A program made the translations under genes and the position numbers. Positions 46,266 through 53,562 of a stretch of 64,000 bases of DNA are shown here, in pieces. The stretch is from JABCYV01 sp963696025 (GTDB lineage: Bacteria > Acidobacteriota > Terriglobia > Terriglobales > Acidobacteriaceae): the NCBI GenBank assembly GCA_963696025.1, contig CAVOII010000010.1:682001-746000 (forward strand), in the 5' to 3' direction. The notes beneath the pieces are model-generated. The model worked only from the letters and a program-made list of their open reading frames with translations, was not told the origin of the DNA and searched no databases. Position 1 is the stretch's first letter. Each line of letters starts with the position of its first letter.

Positions 46266-47237
46266 ATGAAATCCCTGCTTGTTCTCCTTGCAGTGGCTGG
46301 GGCGATTGCGTCTGCTCAGACGCCAAAGCCGCCGTGGGCGAGCTCTTCTGGCACCACAAAACCGACATCCCGAGATGCCGACGCCCAGGAACCTGACACT
46401 ACCTTCAAAGTGGACGTCAAGCTGGTGAACGTTTTCGTTACTGTCACCGACGACCGCGGCGCTCCCATTGCCAGCTTAAAAAAAGAGAATTTTGCGCTTC
46501 AGGAAGATGGCAAGGAGCAGAAAATCGCGGTGTTCGACAAGGAATCGGCTCTGCCGCTCTCGATTGTCCTCGCGATCGATACCAGCCTGAGTACTCGTAA
46601 GGATCTGCCACTCGAATTGGGCTCGGCGCGCCGCTTTGCCCATGCCATCCTGCGGCCCGTTGACGCCCTATCGCTTTACGAGTTCAGCGAAGTAGTAAGC
46701 GAATTGACTCCCTTTACACCAGATCTCAACCGCATCGACCGCGCCATTGGCCGTCTGCACCCCGGCTCCGCGACGGCGCTGTATGACGCGCTGTTCCTGG
46801 GTTCCGAGGCACTCGAGCTGCGGCAGGGCAGAAAGGTATTCGTGGTGATCACCGATGGGGGAGACACCATGAGCAAGGTGGACTACAAGGATGCCGTGCG
46901 CGCAGCTCAGCAAGCTGAGGCCATCGTCTATAGCGTTATCGTTGTGCCTATTGAGGCTAGCGCCGGCCGCGATACCGGAGGGGAGCACGCGCTGATCCAG
47001 CTCTCCATGGACACTGGCGGCAAGTATTTCTACGCCACTTCCGTGCCGCAGTTGGACGATGCTTTCCGCCAGATCAGCGACGAACTGCGTACGCAATATT
47101 TGCTGGCGTACTATCCCTCGCAGCGATTTTCTGATTCTGATTTCCGTCGCATCCAGATTACGGTCAGCGGCCTCCCGCAGGCTGCAGACTTCAAGGTGCG
47201 CCATCGCACCGGGTATTACACTTCCAAATCTCATTAA
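46266..47237 (+). CDS. acidobacterial VWFA-domain protein, exported
   Basis: A 323-residue protein with a signal peptide (about 1-17). An N-terminal beta domain (FKVDVKLVNVFVTVTDDRG, about 47-65) precedes a von Willebrand A domain with the metal-ion-dependent adhesion site DTSLS at 105-109. The combination is the acidobacterium-specific VWFA family. Its role is inferred as extracellular protein-protein adhesion. The start ATG is 12 bases after the MoaD-MoaE stop, so the two genes are probably co-transcribed, though no functional link is obvious. Confidence 0.85.
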   Translation: MKSLLVLLAVAGAIASAQTPKPPWASSSGTTKPTSRDADAQEPDTTFKVDVKLVNVFVTVTDDRGAPIASLKKENFALQEDGKEQKIAVFDKESALPLSIVLAIDTSLSTRKDLPLELGSARRFAHAILRPVDALSLYEFSEVVSELTPFTPDLNRIDRAIGRLHPGSATALYDALFLGSEALELRQGRKVFVVITDGGDTMSKVDYKDAVRAAQQAEAIVYSVIVVPIEASAGRDTGGEHALIQLSMDTGGKYFYATSVPQLDDAFRQISDELRTQYLLAYYPSQRFSDSDFRRIQITVSGLPQAADFKVRHRTGYYTSKSH

Positions 47238-47580
47238 TCAGAAATCGTAAGAGAGCATCCTTGGGCCGGTAATTGGTGCGGTTTCGAGTCTTAAGCAAAG
47301 TTTTGAAGCTGTACGTGGTTGACGAGACAAATTCCCTTGTGAAAGTCTATGAGATTGCTAATCGCAGACTCTTTGTTGCAGGGCGATGTTTCACCTCTCG
47401 GGAATAGTTCAGCCCCGAGGGAATTTTTCTGCGCTGCCGGCATTAGTCCTTGGCCGGCGGAATCCTCAAAACTGCAGTCTTCTGCCTTCCTCAGGCCGGA
47501 TAGTGGCTAGCTGGGCAATTTTCGGGAGGGTCCTCGCGGGAAAGTCGAATCTTCGTAGGGAAGGTAAAAGGTCAACGATC
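47238..47580. other. 343-base region between VWFA and the Oar-like receptor
   Basis: No independent gene seen. The frame of the receptor is open from the ATG at 47386, but those 65 codons read as non-coding. A TTGACG at about 47319 lacks a convincing -10. No riboswitch motif (including B12 or TPP boxes) was recognised. Confidence 0.4.
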
Positions 47581-50500
47581 TTGCGTAATCCTGGTTTCGC
47601 TTGCTCGGCCCTAACTCGGTTGAGCTTGGTAGTCGCGGCGACTGGCGTTCTTATGGTGCCTTCGTTGACGCTCCGCGCCCAGACCGGTTCCACCGGCAAT
47701 ATCGCCGGGACCGTGACCGGGCCGAGAGGCAACTCCGTGAATGGAGCAGCCGTAACGCTCACTAACAAGCTGACGGGAGAAGCGTTTCATACCACCAGCA
47801 GTCCAGCGGGAACCTACACCTTTCGCGACCTGATTCCCGCGGATTACGTGCTGCACGTGGAAGCCAAGGGGTTCAGCAGCGCGGAGCTTCTGCTGAGGAT
47901 CCAGGCCGGGGCCACCGCGACCGGCGATGTGAAACTGCAGCGTCTGCCGCCGCCAGGAGTCGCACTGGTAAACACGCAGAGCGCGGCAATTGAGAGCGCT
48001 GTGACTCCCACTCAACTTGAGCAGCTTCCCACCGGCCGCAGCTTTCTCGAGCTGGCGAATCTGGAAGCGGGCGTCCAGGTACTCGATGGGCTGGTGCTGG
48101 CACCCTCGAAGAGTGGTTTCTCTTCGGCCTCGATTGGCGGCCGCACCGGACGCACCACGCGCATGAGAGTGGATGGAGTGGACGTTACTGACGACACCGT
48201 CGGCGCGACCACCCAAAATGTCGTGGTGGGTTCGATCCAGGAATTGCAAATTGGACAATCCAACCTGGGAGGAGCTGCCGCGCTCACATCTGCGGGTGCG
48301 GTGAATGTGCTGACAAAATCTGGCGCGAATGATCTTCACGGGGAGGTTTTCGGCAACTTTCGCAACAAAACTTTAGGCACAGCAAACTTTCCCGGCGGAC
48401 AGGACAACTCTTACTCGCGCGAGGTCTTCGGCGGCGCAGTCGGAGGCGCCTTGGAAAAAGACAAGCTCTTCTTTTTTGTGGCGGGCGAGTATTTCAAACA
48501 GGATTGGATGGCGCCGGCCGTATTCAACGCGCCCTTTAATGTCGTCGATGGAAAATACAGCTCTCCTTTTCGGGAAACCGAAGTCGATGGCCGCCTGGAT
48601 TACCAGTTGTCGCCGGCAGCCCGACTGTTCTACCGCTTCCTCTTCGATAACAACAACGGGATCAATTCCACTGACGGAAGCAACTTTCAACTGTTCAAGA
48701 ACCATGACAATACCCCGAGCCACGCGGTCGGCTTGGACTTCAATCGTGGCGCTTATACACACAGCGTCCGCTTCGCATACAACCGTTTTTCCAACGACAT
48801 CGCGAACGCCGTTAGCGCTTTCGATCTGGCACCGAGGGTTAGTTTGAAGTTCGGCGGCGGATCCGGATTCGCCAGCGGCTCCAGCCCACTGGCGCCGCAG
48901 CATACGATCCAATCCAGCAAGGAGATCGGGTACGGTGGCGGCAGAACCCTGGGGCCGCATACGTTTCACTTTGGCTTTGAGGTGAACTGGATTGACAGTC
49001 TGGTTTTCGCCAATTTGTTTGGCCTTGAGCCGCAAGTGAGCGCGGATACTGGTGCAGCTTCAACTGCTTTCGCGGCGACCGGACCATTCCCAGGCGGCGC
49101 GAATAATCCGCTGAATTATCCGGTTGACAGCGTCGCATTGGGGAACGGCTTTGGATGTTTCAGCGCAAAGTCCGCCTTTGGTTCTCGGTGCGGTGGTTGG
49201 GGCGACACGCGAATTCAGGCGTACGCAGCTGATCAGTGGAAACTCCTTCCGAATCTGACCATCAGTTACGGCGTGAGCTATGTGCGTGATACTGGACGTA
49301 CGGATTCCGATTTGCCCGCGATTCCTTGTTCGGCGGTGGCCAGCTCTTTCGGTCCGCTTGCTCCCTGCAGTGGCAATAGCAGTCTGTTGAATGAGTTCGG
49401 CTTTCTGCCGGGCATTGGAAATCGCGTGCGCCAGCCGAACTTGAACATCGCTCCGGGTTTCGGAGTTGCCTGGGACCCTGGCAAGAGTGGAAGAACCGTC
49501 ATCCGAGCGGGAATTGGAATGTATTATGACAATTCGGAGCTGCAGAACGTCCTGTCGGACCGTGTGGTTCGTTCTGCCACCGGTCAGTTCAACGCGCAGG
49601 CGAACGACCCGTGTGCCAGCCATGGAGTGGTGATTTTCCCTGGCAACGTGCCGCAACCCGCGACGGGCATCTGCGGACAACCGGTAGGGAACGTGGAGAA
49701 CGCGATCGCAAATCTGCAGACACAATTCCAGGCGGCAAGCGCAGCACTCACGTCGAGTTCCCCGAATCCTAATTTCCTAGGCCAAGTGTTAAGCAGCCAG
49801 CAAGGCATACTGGCCCCCAACTTTCAGACTCCGCGCACAGTGCAAATGAACATCGGCCTGGAGCACCAGGTGCGCCAAGGGTCGGTGCTTAGCCTGGACT
49901 ATGTGCGCAACGTGAGCACGCATTATCTGCTTGGTCAAGATACCAATCACGTTGGCGATGCAGCCTTCCTGAACACCAATGCAGCTTTGAGCGCCATAAC
50001 AGCCACGGTAACTCCGCTCGGTTGTCCAGCTGCAACCAGCGCCGGCGCCAGCTCGCAGGTGGCCGTCACTTGCTACTTGGCGAAAGTTCCGAGCGCCAGC
50101 ATTGCGGATTTTGCCGGCCACGGCCTGGACTCTGGTGGCCAATATCTTGCCGGTTTTCCGGCGGCGTTATTCGGTCTGAATCCAAACAATGCCGGCGCGG
50201 CTTTCGCCGGAGTCAATCCCCTGGTGGGACGCAACGTCATGTTCTTCCCGCAGGGACGTTCGCTCTACAGCGGTGTGCAAGTGGCGCTGCGAAGCCAAAT
50301 CAGCAATCCGCTGCGTAAAGTCCAAAGCATGAATCTGCTGCTGTCCTACAACCATTCGGTTTTCAAGAGCAACGTTGCCGGTGGGATCGGAGACCAGGAC
50401 CTAACACCACTCGCAGCCGACTTCAACAGCCCCACCAAGTTTTTCGGACAGGCATCGCAGGACCGGAAACATCAGGTTTCCTTCGGAACGATCATGGAAC

Positions 50501-51189
50501 TCCCATTCAGTGCCCGGTTGAGCTTTATCGGACACTTCGCTTCGCCCTTGCCGCAAACTCTTTTCTTGCCAGCCAGTGGTGGGGTGCCCGGTGAAATCTT
50601 TCGCACGGATGTTACGGGTGACGGATCGTTTGGGGGGCAAAGCCTAACCGGGAACAGTTCTTATGGTGATATTGTGCCCGGCACCAGCATAGGCTCGTTC
50701 GGTCGAACCATCACTGCCAGCAATCTCAACAACTTCATCCAAACCTACAACTCTAACTCTGGTGGCCGGCTGACGCCTGCGGGTCAGGCTTTGGTGACCG
50801 CAAATTTGCTTCGAGGCGATCAGTTGCAAAGGCTGGGCGCGGTTACTCCGATCCTCCAATCCGCTCCGCTCGGTAATGAGGGCTTGTCGTGGCTGCGAAC
50901 TGTCGATACCGCATTGGCATGGCAGTTCAAGATCAGAGAAGGATTAACAGTCGAGCCCAGGGTGTCTGTGTTCAACGTTTTCAACTTCGCCAACTTCGAC
51001 GGCCCTAACAATTTGCTGCTAGGAATTTTGGGTGGTCAACCGGGAGAGGTTAACGGCACAACTGCGCAACGGACCATACTAAACGGCGTCCAAACGGGAA
51101 GGGCCGCCAACCGCACCGGTATTGGATCCGGCATCTTCACGTTGGGCGCCCCTCGTCAGATGGAATTCGGTTTAAAAGTCACTTTCTAG
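47581..51189 (+). CDS. Oar-like TonB-dependent receptor with carboxypeptidase-regulatory domain
   Basis: An outer-membrane protein of 1202 residues from a TTG at 47581, chosen because the signal peptide (about 1-34, ending LTLRAQ) begins there; an ATG at 47386 is the outer limit. A carboxypeptidase-regulatory domain (about 38-118, GNIAGTVTGPRGN) is followed by a plug domain (about 135-250, TRMRVDGVDVT) and a long barrel ending in EFGLKVTF with a terminal Phe, as outer-membrane proteins need for assembly. Such acidobacterial receptors probably import polysaccharide, peptide or siderophore ligands. No SusD or TonB genes are nearby. It is followed by a strong hairpin. Confidence 0.85.
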   Translation: MRNPGFACSALTRLSLVVAATGVLMVPSLTLRAQTGSTGNIAGTVTGPRGNSVNGAAVTLTNKLTGEAFHTTSSPAGTYTFRDLIPADYVLHVEAKGFSSAELLLRIQAGATATGDVKLQRLPPPGVALVNTQSAAIESAVTPTQLEQLPTGRSFLELANLEAGVQVLDGLVLAPSKSGFSSASIGGRTGRTTRMRVDGVDVTDDTVGATTQNVVVGSIQELQIGQSNLGGAAALTSAGAVNVLTKSGANDLHGEVFGNFRNKTLGTANFPGGQDNSYSREVFGGAVGGALEKDKLFFFVAGEYFKQDWMAPAVFNAPFNVVDGKYSSPFRETEVDGRLDYQLSPAARLFYRFLFDNNNGINSTDGSNFQLFKNHDNTPSHAVGLDFNRGAYTHSVRFAYNRFSNDIANAVSAFDLAPRVSLKFGGGSGFASGSSPLAPQHTIQSSKEIGYGGGRTLGPHTFHFGFEVNWIDSLVFANLFGLEPQVSADTGAASTAFAATGPFPGGANNPLNYPVDSVALGNGFGCFSAKSAFGSRCGGWGDTRIQAYAADQWKLLPNLTISYGVSYVRDTGRTDSDLPAIPCSAVASSFGPLAPCSGNSSLLNEFGFLPGIGNRVRQPNLNIAPGFGVAWDPGKSGRTVIRAGIGMYYDNSELQNVLSDRVVRSATGQFNAQANDPCASHGVVIFPGNVPQPATGICGQPVGNVENAIANLQTQFQAASAALTSSSPNPNFLGQVLSSQQGILAPNFQTPRTVQMNIGLEHQVRQGSVLSLDYVRNVSTHYLLGQDTNHVGDAAFLNTNAALSAITATVTPLGCPAATSAGASSQVAVTCYLAKVPSASIADFAGHGLDSGGQYLAGFPAALFGLNPNNAGAAFAGVNPLVGRNVMFFPQGRSLYSGVQVALRSQISNPLRKVQSMNLLLSYNHSVFKSNVAGGIGDQDLTPLAADFNSPTKFFGQASQDRKHQVSFGTIMELPFSARLSFIGHFASPLPQTLFLPASGGVPGEIFRTDVTGDGSFGGQSLTGNSSYGDIVPGTSIGSFGRTITASNLNNFIQTYNSNSGGRLTPAGQALVTANLLRGDQLQRLGAVTPILQSAPLGNEGLSWLRTVDTALAWQFKIREGLTVEPRVSVFNVFNFANFDGPNNLLLGILGGQPGEVNGTTAQRTILNGVQTGRAANRTGIGSGIFTLGAPRQMEFGLKVTF

Positions 51190-51226
51190 TGTGCTCGAAA
51201 AGCCGTCCGCACTTACTAAAGTGTAA

Positions 51227-51247
51227 GCGCGAGCGTCCCGCTCGCGC
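51227..51247. repeat. GC-rich perfect hairpin after the Oar-like receptor
   Basis: A 9-bp perfect stem, GCGCGAGCG (51227-51235) with CGCTCGCGC (51239-51247), and a 3-base loop. No T-run follows, so it may be a transcription-end or mRNA-stability element. Confidence 0.6.
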
Positions 51248-51276
51248 CCACATTCGGGGCCGATGTGAGCACCGTG

Positions 51277-51282
51277 TAAAAT
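51277..51282 (+). promoter_or_regulatory. -10-like element (TAAAAT) of the Hfq-like gene
   Basis: TAAAAT (context GTGTAAAAT) ends 7 bases before the ATG at 51290, which favours that codon as the start of a leaderless message over the ATG at 51281 that lies inside the hexamer. Confidence 0.4.
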
Positions 51283-51289
51283 GCCATCT

Positions 51290-51562
51290 ATGCCCTTTCA
51301 TGGACAAGGATTGCCCGGCCCACCGCGAAAAGGAAGACCAGCCCCTCCCGAGGAGACGTCAGAGGAAGCGGCCTATTTGAAGTCGCTAGGTGAAAAGCAG
51401 AAGCCCGTCAGCATCAAGCTGGCTGACGGTGAAGTAGTGCGCGGCTGGATTGAATATTACGACAAGAACATGGTGCGACTGACGCGCGAAGATCAGCCCA
51501 ATCTGTTCATCTTCAAACACGAGATCATGTACATCGCCGAGGACGGTGGGAAACGAAGATAG
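51290..51562 (+). CDS. hfq: Hfq-like Sm-fold RNA-binding protein
   Basis: A 90-residue protein. About 25 Gly/Pro/Arg-rich N-terminal residues precede a helix (EEAAYLKSLGEKQ) and an Sm fold: PVSIKLADGEVVRGWIEYYD matches the Hfq Sm1 motif, and LFIFKHEIMYI corresponds to Sm2, where YKH of E. coli Hfq reads FKH. These residues line the proximal uridine pocket. Hfq pairs small RNAs with mRNAs. The C-terminus stops soon after Sm2, unlike the long tail of E. coli, and the N-terminal extension is unusual. ATG 51290 is preferred to 51281 on promoter grounds. Confidence 0.75.
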   Translation: MPFHGQGLPGPPRKGRPAPPEETSEEAAYLKSLGEKQKPVSIKLADGEVVRGWIEYYDKNMVRLTREDQPNLFIFKHEIMYIAEDGGKRR

Positions 51563-51574
51563 GCCGAGGATTGA

Positions 51575-51646
51575 AGATTTCAGATTTTAGATTTCCTCGG
51601 GACAGCTGCTCCGATCTTCAAATCCTCAAATCTTCATCTGAAATCT
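51575..51646. repeat. AGATTTCAGAT inverted repeat in the hfq-like/IMPase spacer
   Basis: Perfect 11-base arms AGATTTCAGAT (51575-51585) and ATCTGAAATCT (51636-51646), with AAATC-rich sequence between. The spacer is AT-richer than its neighbours. Related GATTT/GCTGATAGC sequence occurs at 57.1-57.2 kb. Confidence 0.65.
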
Positions 51647-51656
51647 GATCAACATC

Positions 51657-52493
51657 TTGAACGCATCGAACCATAACGAGTTCGTTCCTGCTATCACGGA
51701 GATTGCGCGCGAAGCAGGCGGCTTGCTAATAAGTTATTTCCAGCAACACGTCAAGGTCGAATACAAAGGCGAAGCCGACCTGGTGACGGTCGCCGATCGT
51801 AAATCGGAGGCATTGATCCGCGAGCGTATCCGCAAACAATGGCCCACGCACGATGTTTTGGGCGAAGAACAAGGGTTGGTAGACACCGGCAGTGATTATC
51901 GCTGGTACGTGGATCCGCTGGATGGCACGACCAACTTCGCCCATGGTTTCCCGGTGTTCTGCGTTTCAATGGCGGTGGAATATAAAGGGCGCCGGATCGC
52001 AGGGGTAATTTACGATCCGACCCGGGACGAGCTATTCGCGGCGGAGCAGGGAAGCGGCGCGTACCTGAATCAGGAGCGCATAGCGGTCTCGAAAATCTCG
52101 AACCTGGCGGAGTGCCTGGTGGGAACGGGGTTTCCCAGTCACAAGCGGCACAAGAATCCGAATATATTTTTTTATCATCAGATCACGCTGCGTACCCACG
52201 GCGTGCGGCGCGCCGGCTCGGCAGCTCTTGACCTGTGCAACGTGGCTTGCGGAAGATTCGACGGATTCTGGGAGTTCAATCTCAACCCCTGGGATACTGC
52301 CGCGGGAGTTCTGATCGTCGAGGAATCCGGAGGTAAGGTCACGGATTTTAGTGGCGGCCCATTTCAACTCAATAGCCGCGAAACTCTGGCCTCGAACGGA
52401 TTGGTGCACTCCGCGTTACTGACCGAATTTGAGCAGATTTTCGCCGGACGCGGATTGGAACCTTTACCTGACGTAGCGGAATATAAAAGATGA
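51657..52493 (+). CDS. inositol monophosphatase family protein
   Basis: A 278-residue magnesium- or lithium-sensitive phosphatase of the IMPase/FBPase-like family. Metal ligands are visible: Glu70-Glu71 (LGEEQG), Asp86 and Asp89 in DPLDGTTNF, and Asp in NPWDTAAG (about 222). It may act on myo-inositol-1-phosphate, 3'-phosphoadenosine 5'-phosphate or histidinol phosphate; the motifs do not discriminate. The start is a TTG at 51657, reading MNASNHNEF; no stronger alternative lies before the conserved fold. Confidence 0.88.
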   Translation: MNASNHNEFVPAITEIAREAGGLLISYFQQHVKVEYKGEADLVTVADRKSEALIRERIRKQWPTHDVLGEEQGLVDTGSDYRWYVDPLDGTTNFAHGFPVFCVSMAVEYKGRRIAGVIYDPTRDELFAAEQGSGAYLNQERIAVSKISNLAECLVGTGFPSHKRHKNPNIFFYHQITLRTHGVRRAGSAALDLCNVACGRFDGFWEFNLNPWDTAAGVLIVEESGGKVTDFSGGPFQLNSRETLASNGLVHSALLTEFEQIFAGRGLEPLPDVAEYKR

Positions 52494-52517
52494 TGGAGCG
52501 ATGCTGAGGACTAAAAC

Positions 52518-53453
52518 ATGAGATTCGCGATGATGTTCATGACCATAGCTGCCCTGTTGTTTGCGAGCGCGGTTAGGGCAGCGGACCAGCCGGCGCGACT
52601 ATCCGTCGATTCCGCTTATCAGCAATTGTTTGAGAAATGGAAAACCGAATTAATCGACGACCGGAAGCAAAACTGGCTGCCTCTGGCGGGTTTATTCTGG
52701 CTCAAACCTGGTGAGAATAGCTTCGGTACTGATCCGGCGAGTGCCATCGTCTTTCCCAAGGGGCAAACTCACGCTGGCGTTTTCGAACTGCAGGGAAAAG
52801 ATGTGACCCTCAAGCTTGCTTCCGGAGTTGAGGCGACTGTAGACGCTAAGCCGGTCACCACTATCAAACTCGACCCGGATCCTTCTGGTCATCCGACGGT
52901 GGTCGAGCTTGGCAGCCTGCGCTTCAAGGTGATCGTGCGCGGCGATCGCGTCGGTATTCGGCTTAAAGACGTCGATAGCGAAGCGGCAAAGAATTATCAC
53001 AGCCCGATGTTTTTTCCGCTCGACTTGTCGTATCGTGTGACCGCAAACTGGCTGCCGGCTGAGGGCAAGAAAACCGTCGACGTTCCCAACGTGCTCGGCG
53101 ACGTAACTCCCACGCCGGTCGCCGGAACGGCCGTGTTCAAAATCAATGGCCAGGAATATCGGCTGAATGACCTGGGTGGCGATCCCGCGAAGGGACTCTT
53201 CTTTGTCTTCAATGATCTGAGCAGCAAGACCGACACCTATCCCGGAGGCCGTTTCCTGGACACCGAACCGGTGGCGAACGGCACCGTCGTACTCGACTTC
53301 AATCGAGCTTACAATCCGCCTTGTTCTGTGACCCCTTACGCTACTTGCCCACTGGCGCCGAAAGACAATCGATTAGCAGTGGCAATCCCCGCTGGCGAGA
53401 AGTATGACCGGGACCACGGGCATCACTCAACTCTGAACAACAGAGGACACTAA
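52518..53453 (+). CDS. DUF1684 domain protein, exported
   Basis: A 311-residue protein with a signal peptide (about 1-21, SAVRAADQ). DUF1684 marks are QKNWLPLAGLFWLKPGENSFG (about 54-74), the VDVPNVLGDVTPTPVAG segment (about 181-197), FFVFNDLSSKTDTYPGGRFLD (about 234-254) and LDFNRAYNPPCSVTPYATCPLAP (about 264-286). Function of the family is unknown. The gene follows the IMPase gene by 24 bases and has a GAGGA ribosome-binding site. The last codons (LNNRGH and stop) are supplied by an intergenic palindrome, so the native C-terminus may have been altered by insertion of the repeat. Confidence 0.82.
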   Translation: MRFAMMFMTIAALLFASAVRAADQPARLSVDSAYQQLFEKWKTELIDDRKQNWLPLAGLFWLKPGENSFGTDPASAIVFPKGQTHAGVFELQGKDVTLKLASGVEATVDAKPVTTIKLDPDPSGHPTVVELGSLRFKVIVRGDRVGIRLKDVDSEAAKNYHSPMFFPLDLSYRVTANWLPAEGKKTVDVPNVLGDVTPTPVAGTAVFKINGQEYRLNDLGGDPAKGLFFVFNDLSSKTDTYPGGRFLDTEPVANGTVVLDFNRAYNPPCSVTPYATCPLAPKDNRLAVAIPAGEKYDRDHGHHSTLNNRGH

Positions 53454-53510
53454 GTCACACGAAGGAATTCGCAGGCTAGGAGTTCCTTTGTGTACCTTTG
53501 TGTCCTCTGT
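53440..53510. repeat. intergenic palindrome, AAAGG/CTTTG-GACAC family, copy 2
   Basis: Perfect 11-base arms ACAGAGGACAC (53440-53450) and GTGTCCTCTGT (53500-53510), with CACACGAAGGAA/TTCCTTTGTGT inside. It overlaps the 3' end of the DUF1684 gene by 14 bases, including the stop codon. Confidence 0.8.
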
Positions 53511-53551
53511 GGTTAAAGCCCTTTGATCCGTGCTGCAACCGAGGCTCGCGT

Positions 53552-53557
53552 TACAAT
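53552..53557 (+). promoter_or_regulatory. -10 element (TACAAT) of the aconitase gene
   Basis: TACAAT in the context GTTACAAT ends 5 bases before the GTG start at 53563, predicting a leaderless message. Confidence 0.4.
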
Positions 53558-53562
53558 AGGTT

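Noticed and set aside
47386..47580. N-terminal extension of the Oar-like receptor from the ATG at 47386
   Set aside because: It would put 65 non-coding-like residues before a perfect signal peptide; the TTG at 47581 directly precedes the signal peptide.
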